From the NCBI GenBank assembly GCA_964628905.1, contig CAZVNS010000014.1, forward strand, positions 1 to 44,542: a stretch of 44,542 nt of DNA. Direction: 5' to 3'. This DNA is from JAJPXC01 sp964628905 (lineage in GTDB: Bacteria > Bacteroidota > Bacteroidia > Bacteroidales > Muribaculaceae). Both the position numbers and the translations under genes were made by a program. A model generated the notes under the pieces. The model worked only from the letters and a program-made list of their open reading frames with translations, was not told the origin of the DNA and made no database searches. The number at the start of each line of letters is the position of its first letter. The stretch's first letter is position 1. Shown piece by piece: positions 31,961 to 40,299 of this stretch.

Positions 31961-33196
31961 ATGGCTACGACGACCCTCGAATCAATCCTCACAGAACACA
32001 AGCAGTTAGTCAACAAGGTTATGCTCGCATCTAAGCAAGAGCGGCACCTACCTCAGGCTGAAGTCGGCGACGACCTCACCGTGGTCTACGGACTCCGCGG
32101 TGTGGGGAAGACTTGGTGGGCTATCAGCTACTGTCAGGATCAAGGGTTGACACCGGCTTATGTCGATTGCGAGGATCCGCAGTTAGCCCAGGTCAAGGGG
32201 CTGAATGCCGACGATATTGCTGAGACGTTGGTGAAGCTCTATGGCGATGTGCGCATGATAGTAATCGACGAGTTCCTCAAGTTGCCGATATGGAACGAAT
32301 TGGTGGTGCTGTTCCTGCAGAGTGGGTGGAAGGTGATGGCGCTTAATTCAGGCTCAAAACCGAGGATTTTGCCGCAGGAAGTAAAGATGTGGCCTCTGTC
32401 GTGGGGCCAATATTGCCGATGGCATGGAGTAGATACCGATGTCACCACCCCCACAGCCCGCGGGCTCCAGCGCAAGGCGTTGGACGACTATCTGACACGC
32501 GGAGGTCTGCCCGGGGTGCAGTCGCTAAAAAACATTCGCCCTTACGCCAACCGTCTCATCGGCCGAGCTGTGGAGCAGGATGTTGACATACCGGTGCGCG
32601 CATCAAGCATTCCTCAGTTGCAGAGGTTGGCGCAGCATATCCTTGACAATTCACCCCTGGTGCTCAACTACAAGGAGCTGCTGCCCACCACAGAGTTCGG
32701 CTCCGTGAACACCCTGCGCAAATATGTCGATGTGCTCAAAACAACCGGGCTGGTAAGTCCGCTGATCCGCCTGTCGATGTTTGACAACGTGCGCAACTTC
32801 ATGGAGAAGCTATATGCCGCCGACCCTTCGCTGAAAGGAGGCTCAAGCCGGGTGGATCGACTCGAAACCGTTGTCTACCTGCACCTTGAGCGCTACTGTC
32901 AGCGTATGGGCTATATGATGCACTATTACGGCAACCGCGACCGCCAGTGCCACTTTGCCATCTGCCGCGACATGCGTATGCGCGCAGCCGTGGAATATCT
33001 GCCCGATGCCACCGACGATGAGGCTATGCAGGGGATACTGTCGGGGTTCAACTCTCTGGCGCGTATATCTGACTGCAAAAAATTATTTCTCCTGACGGAG
33101 AACAATTCTGATTTAAAAAACGTTAATGGATTAGATGTTGAAATCATGCCTGTATATGCATTTCTCAACAAATTAGGCCAAGCGATTGATTTATAA
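31961..33196 (+). CDS. AAA_14/DUF4143-type ATP-binding protein
   Basis: This 411-residue protein shows a P-loop GLRGVGKTWW (44-53), a Walker B VRMIVIDEFLKL near 100, and LTRGGLPGVQ at about 175, then winged-helix and nuclease-like parts with LVLNYKELLPTTEFGSVNTL and SRVDRLETVVYLHLERY. This order (ATPase, then DUF4143-like region) fits the abundant AAA_14/DUF4143 family of Bacteroidales and archaea. The function of these proteins is not known; suggestions include roles in DNA or RNA transactions. It follows the methyltransferase by 1 bp. Its last segment, after about 33060, is richer in A and T than the rest. Confidence 0.78.
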   Translation: MATTTLESILTEHKQLVNKVMLASKQERHLPQAEVGDDLTVVYGLRGVGKTWWAISYCQDQGLTPAYVDCEDPQLAQVKGLNADDIAETLVKLYGDVRMIVIDEFLKLPIWNELVVLFLQSGWKVMALNSGSKPRILPQEVKMWPLSWGQYCRWHGVDTDVTTPTARGLQRKALDDYLTRGGLPGVQSLKNIRPYANRLIGRAVEQDVDIPVRASSIPQLQRLAQHILDNSPLVLNYKELLPTTEFGSVNTLRKYVDVLKTTGLVSPLIRLSMFDNVRNFMEKLYAADPSLKGGSSRVDRLETVVYLHLERYCQRMGYMMHYYGNRDRQCHFAICRDMRMRAAVEYLPDATDDEAMQGILSGFNSLARISDCKKLFLLTENNSDLKNVNGLDVEIMPVYAFLNKLGQAIDL

Positions 33197-33242
33197 TGAT
33201 GATGTAAATCAATTTACGCCCATTTTTTGTGAACATGCACCG

Positions 33243-33308
33243 ACAAAAAAGTCAATTTCGTGGCATTGAGATGCTACAAAAAAGTCAAAAACATAGTTCG
33301 ATATATCG
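33243..33308. promoter_or_regulatory. Candidate operator region upstream of the TonB receptor
   Basis: A 13-bp direct repeat ACAAAAAAGTCAA occurs at 33243-33255 and 33276-33288, 33 bp apart, about three turns of the helix. Between the copies GTGGCAT (33260-33266) and ATGCTAC (33271-33277) form an imperfect inverted repeat, and a palindrome CGATATATCG lies at 33299-33308, at the -33 position of the promoter. Confidence 0.4.
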
Positions 33309-33318
33309 GGAAGTTCAT

Positions 33319-33326
33319 TACATTTG
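33319..33326 (+). promoter_or_regulatory. -7 box of the TonB receptor gene
   Basis: TACATTTG matches TAnnTTTG, 48 bp before the ATG. No canonical -33 box is present, which fits a regulated promoter. Confidence 0.5.
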
Positions 33327-33373
33327 TCGCACCATTGTAGACACATTTAAAACCGTTTCCAAGTATATTGTTT

Positions 33374-35269
33374 ATGAGAAAAGTATTAGCTGTAGTGATG
33401 ATTGGCGCCGGGGCTCTCGGCGCACAAGCCATCTCGCTTAACGACACGATGCAACTGCATGAGGTTGCCGTCTACGCTACACCCAAGGCTTCCGCCGAGC
33501 TCCTGCCTATGAGTGTGTCGGTGATTGACGCCAAACAGATTGAAAAAAGTTCGGAGACCAACATCCTCCCCGTGCTTGCCAATCATGTGCCCGGCTTCTT
33601 CGTGACCGAGCGCGGCATCATGGGCTACGGTGTGTCGGGCGGTGCAGCCGGCACGGTGAGCATCCGCGGCGTCGGAGGCGGCAACAAGGTGCTGTTCATG
33701 ATCGACGGTCAGCCGCAATGGGCCTCGATATTCGGCCACTCACTTGCCGACACCTACACGTCGGAGGATGTGGCCAAGGTCGAGGTGGTGCGCGGGCCAT
33801 CATCCTTGCTCTATGGCTCAAATGCCATGGGCGGTTCGGTCAATATCATCACCAAGCACGCCACTCAGCAGGGCTTCAACGGCAGCGCACATGTTGAGGG
33901 TGGTAGCTATGCCACTACACGCCAAGGCGTCAGCTTAGGTTACAACAAGAACGGTTGGAATGCATTTGTCGCTGCCACCAACGAACGCAGCAACGGCAGT
34001 CGCCCCAATGGCGAAACATCATTGGCAAGCCAGTTCGCATCGCTGCAATATCGCTTCTCCGAACACTGGAAGACCGGTGCCAACGTGACCATTACAGAAA
34101 CAGATGCCCATAACCCAGGCTCAACTTCCGATCCCCTGATTGATATGTGGACAAGAGTGACCCGCGGAACGGCCGCTGTGTATGTCAATGATACCTACGA
34201 CCGCACATCAGGCCAGCTGCAATTCTACACCAACTGGGGCCGCCACGACGTCAACGACGGCTACTCAGCCCACGGCACTGCCACCAACGGCGGTGTGCCC
34301 CGCGACTACCTCTTCCACTCCAAGGATGTGAACATGGGCATCAACGCTTACCAGAACGTGAAGCCCTGGGTTGACAACATCACATCAGTGGGCGTTGACT
34401 TCCAACACTGGGGTGGCCGCACATGGAACACGATGAACGACGGTTCGCCCGACGAGAAAGGTGTGGACGAGCACGTCAACGAAGTGGCAGGCTACCTGAT
34501 GATGCAGCAGGGCTTCTGGAGCGACATGCTCTCAATCAACGCCGGTCTGCGCCTCCAGCACTCATCGCAATTCGGCAATATACTCGTGCCCCAGGCCGGC
34601 TTCATATTCCACCCCGTCGCCACCAGCACCATCAAATTCTCATGGAGCAAGGGCTTCCGCAGTCCCAACCTGCGCGAACTCTATATGTATCCCCCTCACA
34701 ACCCTGACCTCAAGCCCGAGTATATGTGGAATTATGAGGTGGAGGTGCGCCAATCGTTCCTTGGTGGCAAGCTCGATGCCGGACTCTCTCTCTTCTTCAT
34801 CGACGGCCGCGACATGATCCAGACCGTAGCTGAGAAAAACCCCGTCACCGGAGGCCCGATGACCAACAAAAACATAGGCTCTTTCCGCAATAAGGGCTTT
34901 GAGATCGACGCCACATACGCCATCAACCGTCAGTGGAGCGTCACAGCCAACTACAGTTACCTGTGGACCACCGACAATGTGCTCTACGCTCCTAAAAACC
35001 GCCTGTTTGGCGAGGTGTCGTACCACCCCGGTCACTGGCAGTTCTCACTGGAGTCAAACTCAGTGTGGGGCCTGCGTAACGGCGGTGCCGATAAGGAGAA
35101 CTACTCACTGCTCAATGGCCGCATAGCCTATGCATGGCACGTAGCTCCCAAGTGCATCCTCACCCCCTTCGCCAAGGTCGACAACATCACCGCTCGCCGC
35201 TACGAGACCATTGACGGCTTCCCCATGCCCCGAGCTACGGTAATGGCCGGTGTATCCGTTAAATTCTGA
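33374..35269 (+). CDS. TonB-dependent outer membrane receptor (BtuB/CirA type)
   Basis: The 631-residue protein has a signal peptide ending in GAQA, a plug domain (about 40-150: MSVSVIDAKQIEKS, GTVSIRGVGGGNKVLFMIDG, KVEVVRGPSSLLYGSNAMGG, SVNIITK) and a 22-stranded barrel ending in the terminal aromatic signal VSVKF. It is short and lacks the N-terminal carboxypeptidase-like domain and the SusD partner of glycan SusC proteins, so it probably imports an iron chelate, haem, a cobalamin or a metal rather than a glycan. The substrate cannot be read from the sequence. The start at 33374 fits the signal peptide; a TTG two codons earlier was rejected. Repeats upstream suggest regulation. Confidence 0.9.
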   Translation: MRKVLAVVMIGAGALGAQAISLNDTMQLHEVAVYATPKASAELLPMSVSVIDAKQIEKSSETNILPVLANHVPGFFVTERGIMGYGVSGGAAGTVSIRGVGGGNKVLFMIDGQPQWASIFGHSLADTYTSEDVAKVEVVRGPSSLLYGSNAMGGSVNIITKHATQQGFNGSAHVEGGSYATTRQGVSLGYNKNGWNAFVAATNERSNGSRPNGETSLASQFASLQYRFSEHWKTGANVTITETDAHNPGSTSDPLIDMWTRVTRGTAAVYVNDTYDRTSGQLQFYTNWGRHDVNDGYSAHGTATNGGVPRDYLFHSKDVNMGINAYQNVKPWVDNITSVGVDFQHWGGRTWNTMNDGSPDEKGVDEHVNEVAGYLMMQQGFWSDMLSINAGLRLQHSSQFGNILVPQAGFIFHPVATSTIKFSWSKGFRSPNLRELYMYPPHNPDLKPEYMWNYEVEVRQSFLGGKLDAGLSLFFIDGRDMIQTVAEKNPVTGGPMTNKNIGSFRNKGFEIDATYAINRQWSVTANYSYLWTTDNVLYAPKNRLFGEVSYHPGHWQFSLESNSVWGLRNGGADKENYSLLNGRIAYAWHVAPKCILTPFAKVDNITARRYETIDGFPMPRATVMAGVSVKF

Positions 35270-35282
35270 AAAACAATACATT

Positions 35283-35575
35283 ATGCAATACTCCCTCCGC
35301 TCTCTAATCCTCACCCTGCTGCTGGCTTTACCCGCAGCAGGGTGGGTCCAGTCCCGGCCACAGCCCACCAAGGCCGATTGCGCAAAGAGTTGGCAGAGCC
35401 GTTCGATGGCAGCTATGCCCTCTATGAGCCTACCACCTACAAAGGCAACTATGAGAGAGTGAGTCTGCTGGTGATTAGGGATAATGTGGTGCCCTTCGAC
35501 CGGTTCTTCGAGGCATTCATCCGAAGCACCGACCAGGTAGCACCCCCCCCCACGATTGAGCATGCGGACAGTTGA
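35283..35575 (+). pseudogene. Small exported protein, probably frameshifted
   Basis: A signal peptide (MQYSLRSLILTLLLALPAA) starts at 35283, but that frame soon turns into Ser/Met/Pro-rich nonsense and stops at 35462. The other frame, from about 35370 to 35575, has protein-like composition: RKELAEPFDGSYALYEP and ERVSLLVIRDNVVPFDRFFE. A one-base loss between about 35335 and 35385, for example in the G-rich GGGTGGG, would explain this. Near the end a run of nine C (35542-35550) is prone to slippage. The family was not recognised. It lies 13 bp after the TonB receptor and 14 bp before the MFS gene. Confidence 0.5.
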
Positions 35576-35589
35576 AACAATAACGAAAG

Positions 35590-36906
35590 ATGCTGATTAA
35601 AACTCGTCTATCTCTGATGATCGCCCTGGAGTTTGCGGTCTGGGGCGCTTATCTCACAAGTATGAGCAACTACCTGGGGAGCGCAGGGTTAGGCTATCTA
35701 ATAGCATGGTTCTTCGCCATCCAGGGTCTGGTGTGCCTGATTATGCCCGCACTGGTTGGCATTGTGGCTGATAAATATGTTGCGCCACACAAGCTGTTGG
35801 CTATATGTCAGTTAGTGGCAGGTATAGCCATGGGTGGCTGCTGGTGGTTGGGTTACACCAACCCGCATCCATCAGCACTGTGGATCACGGTTTGCTTCAC
35901 CATCAGTTCAGCATTCTTTATGCCCACAGTCGCTCTGGGCAATTCTCTCATTTTCAAAACTCTGCGGAGCCGAGGTGAAGACACTGTAACGGCCTTCCCC
36001 CGCATCAGGGTGTTTGGCACGGTGGGCTTTATTGCCGCTATGCTATTCGTCAACTGTGCAGGGCTTAACGATGGTAGGCTTGTGTTCGCTCTCTCGGGCA
36101 CCAACCGCTTCCAGTTTCAGTATTGGCAATTCTTGGTGTCAGCGTTGTTGAGCTTAGTGCTGTGCGTCTATGCGTTGACATTGCCTGATGTTGGAGTCAA
36201 TCGGCAATCGGGTGATCAGACGTTTTTCGACCGTCTGGGGTTGAAGGCATTGAGCATATTCCGCTCGTCGAGGATTGTTGTGTTCTTCATCTTCTCGATG
36301 CTGATGGGTATGTGCGTCAAGGTAACCAATGGTTTCTCCGGGCCTTTTATCACATCCTTTATGGATGATGGCCAATATGCTATGACTTTTGGCGCATCCA
36401 ACGCCACCCTGCTCACCTCCATCTCGCAGGTGTCGGAGGCGCTATGCGTGCTACTTGTCCCGGTATTCATGCGTCGATATGGGGTCAAGGTGGTGCTCAC
36501 TATCTCGATGCTCGCATGGGTGCTACGTTTTGGTAGTTTCGGCCTCGGTAATCCCGGCGATGGATTGTGGTTGCTGATTTTCTCGATGATAGTCTACGGC
36601 GTGGCCTTTGATTTCTTCAACATAGCCGGAGCCATATTCCTTGAGCGTGAGACAGACAAGCACTATACCGCCTCGGCCCAGGGATTGTGGATGATGCTAT
36701 CCAACGGTGTTGGGGCGTCGGTTGGCACTGTCCTCGCGGGATACGTAATCGACTACTTCTGCCACTGGGTGCCTTCACCTGTCAACCCCAAAATGTCGCT
36801 GCTCGTAGGCAACTGGCCGGCGGCATGGATGGTGTTCGCAGCCTTTGCGTTGCTAACTGCCATCGCCTTCATGATATTCTTCAGAACCACGAAGCCGGGC
36901 AAGTGA
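35590..36906 (+). CDS. NupG-like nucleoside:proton symporter (MFS)
   Basis: The 438-residue protein has twelve hydrophobic segments and the opening MLIKTRLSLMIALEFAVWGA, typical of the nucleoside:H+ symporter family (NupG/XapB). Further family-like segments are GIVADKYVAPHKLLAICQL, ALGNSLIF and FPRIRVFGTVGFIAA. It would import nucleosides across the cytoplasmic membrane. Its place behind a TonB receptor and a small exported protein hints that the receptor could feed the same uptake route, which is inference only. Length is normal. A palindromic repeat begins 7 bp after the stop. Confidence 0.85.
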   Translation: MLIKTRLSLMIALEFAVWGAYLTSMSNYLGSAGLGYLIAWFFAIQGLVCLIMPALVGIVADKYVAPHKLLAICQLVAGIAMGGCWWLGYTNPHPSALWITVCFTISSAFFMPTVALGNSLIFKTLRSRGEDTVTAFPRIRVFGTVGFIAAMLFVNCAGLNDGRLVFALSGTNRFQFQYWQFLVSALLSLVLCVYALTLPDVGVNRQSGDQTFFDRLGLKALSIFRSSRIVVFFIFSMLMGMCVKVTNGFSGPFITSFMDDGQYAMTFGASNATLLTSISQVSEALCVLLVPVFMRRYGVKVVLTISMLAWVLRFGSFGLGNPGDGLWLLIFSMIVYGVAFDFFNIAGAIFLERETDKHYTASAQGLWMMLSNGVGASVGTVLAGYVIDYFCHWVPSPVNPKMSLLVGNWPAAWMVFAAFALLTAIAFMIFFRTTKPGK

Positions 36907-36912
36907 GAAGTT

Positions 36913-36950
36913 CCCCGCGGATGCATCAGGGTACGTCCCTACTGGTGGAA
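36913..36950 (+). repeat. Dispersed intergenic palindromic repeat, copy E
   Basis: The copy reads CCGCGGATGCATCAGGGT then ACGTCCCTACTGGTGG, aligning with copy D in the same orientation but with more changes. It sits 7 bp after the MFS stop. Confidence 0.6.
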
Positions 36951-36968
36951 GAGTTTGCGGGTAAGAAA

Positions 36969-36997
36969 AGGGTGAGCTTTAGCACAAAGCTCACCCT
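36969..36997 (-). terminator. Terminator of obg
   Basis: A perfect 12-bp stem (36969-36980 with 36986-36997) with the loop AGCAC lies 21 bp past the obg stop on the - strand and is followed there by TTTCTT. It may serve the MFS gene in the other direction as well. Confidence 0.8.
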
Positions 36998-37017
36998 CCA
37001 GGCGTATTTTAAGATTG

Positions 37018-38211
37018 TTACTTTTCGAGGTCGATGTCCTCATCCCAGAGGTAGTCGTCGTCGCCATACTCATCCTCGTCGAGCATGGTGCCACTGGCAT
37101 CTTCATATTCCTCCTCTTCGATGGGCTCGGGGGTGAAGATGAACTCATCCTCTTCGCGTACGCGGTGTTGGCCGTCGAGCGGACGATGGGTGATGGTGAC
37201 TGTGGCCACTTGGTTGGACTCGTCGGTGATGGCGCCCCAAAGCACGTCCTTCAGTTCGGTCAGGCCCTGACCAGTGACTGAGGATATGAACACGTGGGGG
37301 ATGTCGTCGGGGAGTTCTCGCTCAATCTCGGCGCGGAGTTCGTCGTCGAGCATATCGCTTTTTGATATTGCGAGTATGCGGTGCTTGTCGGCAAGCTGCG
37401 GGTTGAACTGCTCCAGCTCGTTGAGCAATATCTCGTATTCGCGGCGGATATCCTCAGCGTCGGCGGGAACCATGAACAGCAACACGGCGTTACGCTCGAT
37501 GTGGCGCAGAAATCTGAGCCCTAAGCCTTTGCCCTCGCTTGCGCCCTCGATGATGCCGGGGATGTCGGCCATCACAAATGAGCGGTTGTCACGGTAGCTG
37601 ACGATGCCGAGCTGTGGCTCCATGGTGGTGAAGGGGTAGTCGGCTATCTTGGGACGTGCAGCTGATAGTGCTGACAGTAGGGTGGACTTTCCGGCATTGG
37701 GAAATCCCACAAGACCGACGTCGGCAAGGAGCTTCAGCTCAAGTATCACGGAGCGCTCCACGGCGGGTTCGCCGGGCTGAGCATACCGGGGGGTGCGGTT
37801 GGTGGCTGACTTGAAGTGCCAGTTGCCTAAGCCACCGCGGCCACCTTTGAGCAGCTTCACCTCTTGGCCGTCCTCAGTGACTTCTGCCAGGTATTCACCT
37901 GTCTCTGCGTCAAATACCACGGTGCCGACGGGTACCTCTACTATCACATCGTCGCCATCCTTGCCGAATGAGCGACCGCCGGAACCTGCCTGGCCGTTGC
38001 CGGCGAAGATGTGGCGTCGATATTTCAGAGGCAAGAGTGTCCACATATTTTTGTTGCCTTTGAGTATGATGTGGCCGCCGCGACCGCCGTCGCCGCCGTC
38101 AGGACCACCCTTGGGCACATATTTTGCACGATAGAAGTGTCGTGATCCGGCACCTCCTTTGCCCGAGCGGGCCAAGATTTTTACGTAATCAATGAAATTG
38201 GAGTCTGCCAT
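37018..38211 (-). CDS. obg: Obg/CgtA ribosome-associated GTPase
   Basis: Obg is an essential GTPase in ribosome large-subunit assembly and stress control. The 397-residue protein has the glycine-rich Obg fold (KGGPDGGDGGRGGHI, GNGQAGSGGRSFGKDG, LKGGRGGLGN), the GTPase domain with G1 GFPNAGKST (169-177), switch region YPFTTMEPQLG, G3 DIPGIIEGA, G4 SKSD in place of NKxD, and an acidic tail of about 60 residues (PEPIEEEEYE and further Asp/Glu). The acidic tail is usual in Bacteroidota. The gene has no adjacent ribosomal protein genes; the two sugar-activation genes lie upstream on the same strand after a gap of 113 bp that is AT-rich and contains a ten-T run. Confidence 0.95.
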   Translation of the reverse strand: MADSNFIDYVKILARSGKGGAGSRHFYRAKYVPKGGPDGGDGGRGGHIILKGNKNMWTLLPLKYRRHIFAGNGQAGSGGRSFGKDGDDVIVEVPVGTVVFDAETGEYLAEVTEDGQEVKLLKGGRGGLGNWHFKSATNRTPRYAQPGEPAVERSVILELKLLADVGLVGFPNAGKSTLLSALSAARPKIADYPFTTMEPQLGIVSYRDNRSFVMADIPGIIEGASEGKGLGLRFLRHIERNAVLLFMVPADAEDIRREYEILLNELEQFNPQLADKHRILAISKSDMLDDELRAEIERELPDDIPHVFISSVTGQGLTELKDVLWGAITDESNQVATVTITHRPLDGQHRVREEDEFIFTPEPIEEEEYEDASGTMLDEDEYGDDDYLWDEDIDLEK

Positions 38212-38324
38212 TATGGGGAGATTCTTAAAGTTTTAAAGTTTTTTTTTTAAGTCGTTAAGGACGTTACGGGCTTTAACGAGTTTTGGGATAGTAAATTAGA
38301 GCTTGGCTTTAAGAATTTAGTTGG

Positions 38325-39371
38325 TTATGAGGAAAGTGCTTTGGCATGCTGCATCAGTTCCTGAGCTTGCTTGAAGTCGGTGGGTGAACCGATGTCGATC
38401 CACGTGCCATTGATGGGGAAGTACACCACCTTGTGGCCATTGGCTATGGCGCTCACGATCAGGTCGGTGGCATCGGTGCGTCGGTCGTTGGGGAGTGTGT
38501 CGAGCAGTCGGTTGGAGATGATGTAGATGCCGGCGTTGGCGTAGTAGGAGTATGAGGGTTTTTCCTCCAACCCGACCACACGTGCGTCGTCGGTGGTGAG
38601 TATGGCGTAAGGCACTGACACGGCGTAGGGTATGGCGGCTATGGTGATGTCGGCCTTCTGGCTGAAGTGATGCAAGTACATGTCTTCGAGCGAGATGGTG
38701 GTGAGCAGGTCGGAGTTCATCACCAAGGTGTCTCCGTCGGGGTCGTTGCGACGCACGAGTGATGCGGCTCCTATGGTGCCTAATGGTATGCTCTCGCGCA
38801 CAGTCTTCACCTCGATGCCGCACACAGGGTGGGCGAAATGCTCGTCGATCTGTTCGGCCAGGTAGCGGGTGGTCACTGTCACATCGGAGATACCAACACG
38901 GCTCAGCGCCTCGATATTGTAGTCAATAATTGCGCGGTCGCCAACCTTCAGGAGCGGTTTGGGCGTAGTGAGGGTGAGTGGGCGTAGGCGTTCACCCTTG
39001 CCGCCGGCCATCAGTATGGCTGAGAGGGGGAGCAGGGTGTGGGTCACGTTCAGATCGATGATGCGTTCGATATGCCGTTTGGCGTCAAGCTGGGGTAACA
39101 GGCGTATGCCGCATGAACGTATGGCCTTGATATCTTCCACGCTTGATTGAGCGCTGATGCTGTGGAAATAGCGGTTGACCACCGAGTCGATGGGGTCGGA
39201 GAGTTGGGTGCCCCGGAGCAATGCGCGGCGCACGTCGCCATCGGTTATGGATCCGACCATTGCCCCTTCGCTGTCGATAGCGAAGAGGGTCATCACATCG
39301 CCCGAGAGCTTGTTGAGCTGCTCAAGGGCTTGACATACGGTCGACTCGATAGATATTATATGACGATCCAT
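38325..39371 (-). CDS. CBS-domain sugar nucleotidyltransferase (PtmE-like)
   Basis: The 348-residue protein has an N-terminal pair of CBS domains (about 1-112, with AIDSEGAMVGSITDGDVRRALL) and a nucleotidyltransferase domain from 116 with ILMAGGKGERLRPLTLTTPK, MNSDLLTT and GTWIDIGSPTDF. This two-part layout is that of PtmE, the guanylyltransferase that activates glucosamine 1-phosphate at the first step of legionaminic acid synthesis in Campylobacter. The gene follows a CMP-sugar synthetase gene by 6 bp. That pairing supports, but does not prove, a nonulosonic acid pathway; alternatives are GDP-heptose or mannose-type activation. Confidence 0.75.
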   Translation of the reverse strand: MDRHIISIESTVCQALEQLNKLSGDVMTLFAIDSEGAMVGSITDGDVRRALLRGTQLSDPIDSVVNRYFHSISAQSSVEDIKAIRSCGIRLLPQLDAKRHIERIIDLNVTHTLLPLSAILMAGGKGERLRPLTLTTPKPLLKVGDRAIIDYNIEALSRVGISDVTVTTRYLAEQIDEHFAHPVCGIEVKTVRESIPLGTIGAASLVRRNDPDGDTLVMNSDLLTTISLEDMYLHHFSQKADITIAAIPYAVSVPYAILTTDDARVVGLEEKPSYSYYANAGIYIISNRLLDTLPNDRRTDATDLIVSAIANGHKVVYFPINGTWIDIGSPTDFKQAQELMQHAKALSS

Positions 39372-39377
39372 GCTATA

Positions 39378-40100
39378 TTAACAATCTGTGGGGGTTGAGG
39401 GTTTAACCATTGTTCGGGCTATGGTCTCGGCCACGAGCCAGTCGAGGGGGGAGTCGAGGTCGACGCTGCGCTCGGCGGGCATCTCCACCGCTATGCGGCG
39501 GGTGAAGCGGCCCATGGGCATCGCACGAAGCGACTGCGGGTTGATAACATAGACAGCGCCGTTGAGCTGCCATGCCGGGGGTGCGTCCTGGCGGCGCGTG
39601 TAGTGTCCGTCACCCTTGGATATATGTAGGTAGCCGTCGGCGTCGCACTCAAAGCAGTCGTAATAGGGGTTGGCGGCTGAGGGCTTGACCGTTACGGCCA
39701 TATCGCAGTCGGGGGTATAGGCTTGGAGCGTACGCATGATGTCGTCGGCTGTGCGCAGAGGGGATGTGGGTTGGAGAAGCAATACTCTGTTGTATCTTAT
39801 TCCCTGAGTGTCAGCCCAAGCCATGGCGTCGAGCAGTGCCTCCTGAGTCGATGCATGGTCGGTGGCCAGTGCAGCGGGGCGGCGGTATGGTACCTTGAGC
39901 CCGGTAAGCTCGGCCACGGCGGCTATCTCATCATCGTCGGTGGAGATGATGATGTGCGAGTCGTCGGCTACAGTGCGAGCAGAGTCGATTGACCAATGTA
40001 TCAGCGGCTTGCCGAGGAATTCCTTTATATTTTTATGGGGTATCCCTTTCGACCCGCCACGGGCCGGGATGATTATCAAGGTGTCGTATCGCTTGTCCAT
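39378..40100 (-). CDS. CMP-nonulosonic acid synthetase (NeuA/PtmB-like)
   Basis: The 240-residue protein matches acylneuraminate cytidylyltransferases: IIIPARGGSKGIPHKNIKEF (CTP-binding R-GSK), GKPLIHWSIDSA, STDDDEIAAVA, LLQPTSPLRTADDI and QLNGAVYVI, with a C-terminal DLDSPLDW. These enzymes couple CTP to sialic, legionaminic or related acids before transfer to surface glycans. The start at 40100 begins the conserved domain; the longer frame to 40274 adds an unrelated segment and passes the -7 box at 40125-40132. It is the first gene of a two-gene unit with the PtmE-like gene. The condensing synthase (NeuB-type) and epimerase genes are not in the window. Confidence 0.85.
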   Translation of the reverse strand: MDKRYDTLIIIPARGGSKGIPHKNIKEFLGKPLIHWSIDSARTVADDSHIIISTDDDEIAAVAELTGLKVPYRRPAALATDHASTQEALLDAMAWADTQGIRYNRVLLLQPTSPLRTADDIMRTLQAYTPDCDMAVTVKPSAANPYYDCFECDADGYLHISKGDGHYTRRQDAPPAWQLNGAVYVINPQSLRAMPMGRFTRRIAVEMPAERSVDLDSPLDWLVAETIARTMVKPSTPTDC

Positions 40101-40124
40101 AATCGAAATGTTAAATCGATGTTG

Positions 40125-40132
40125 CAAATTTA
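40125..40132 (-). promoter_or_regulatory. -7 box of the sugar-activation unit
   Basis: On the - strand this reads TAAATTTG, matching TAnnTTTG, 25 bp before the ATG at 40100. No convincing -33 box was found. Confidence 0.5.
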
Positions 40133-40238
40133 ATACAAAATCCCGAAACAACGCTGAAAGGTGGTGGGGGGTAATGGGAAAAATGGGAAAATGGCACTGT
40201 TTTGTTGGCGAAAGGTGCGGAATGTTGGGAAATTTGTG

Positions 40239-40246
40239 TATTTTTG
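40239..40246 (+). promoter_or_regulatory. -7 box of the C10 peptidase operon
   Basis: TATTTTTG matches TAnnTTTG and lies 53 bp before the ATG at 40300; it also shows that the in-frame sequence upstream of 40300 is not translated as part of this protein. Confidence 0.55.
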
Positions 40247-40299
40247 CACGATATTGGCTCAAAAGCCACAGCAAACGAACAAATAAACAATTACCCGAT

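Noticed and set aside
33374..36906. A polysaccharide utilisation locus around the TonB receptor
   Set aside because: The receptor lacks the SusC-type extra domain, and no SusD, glycoside hydrolase or regulator gene is next to it.
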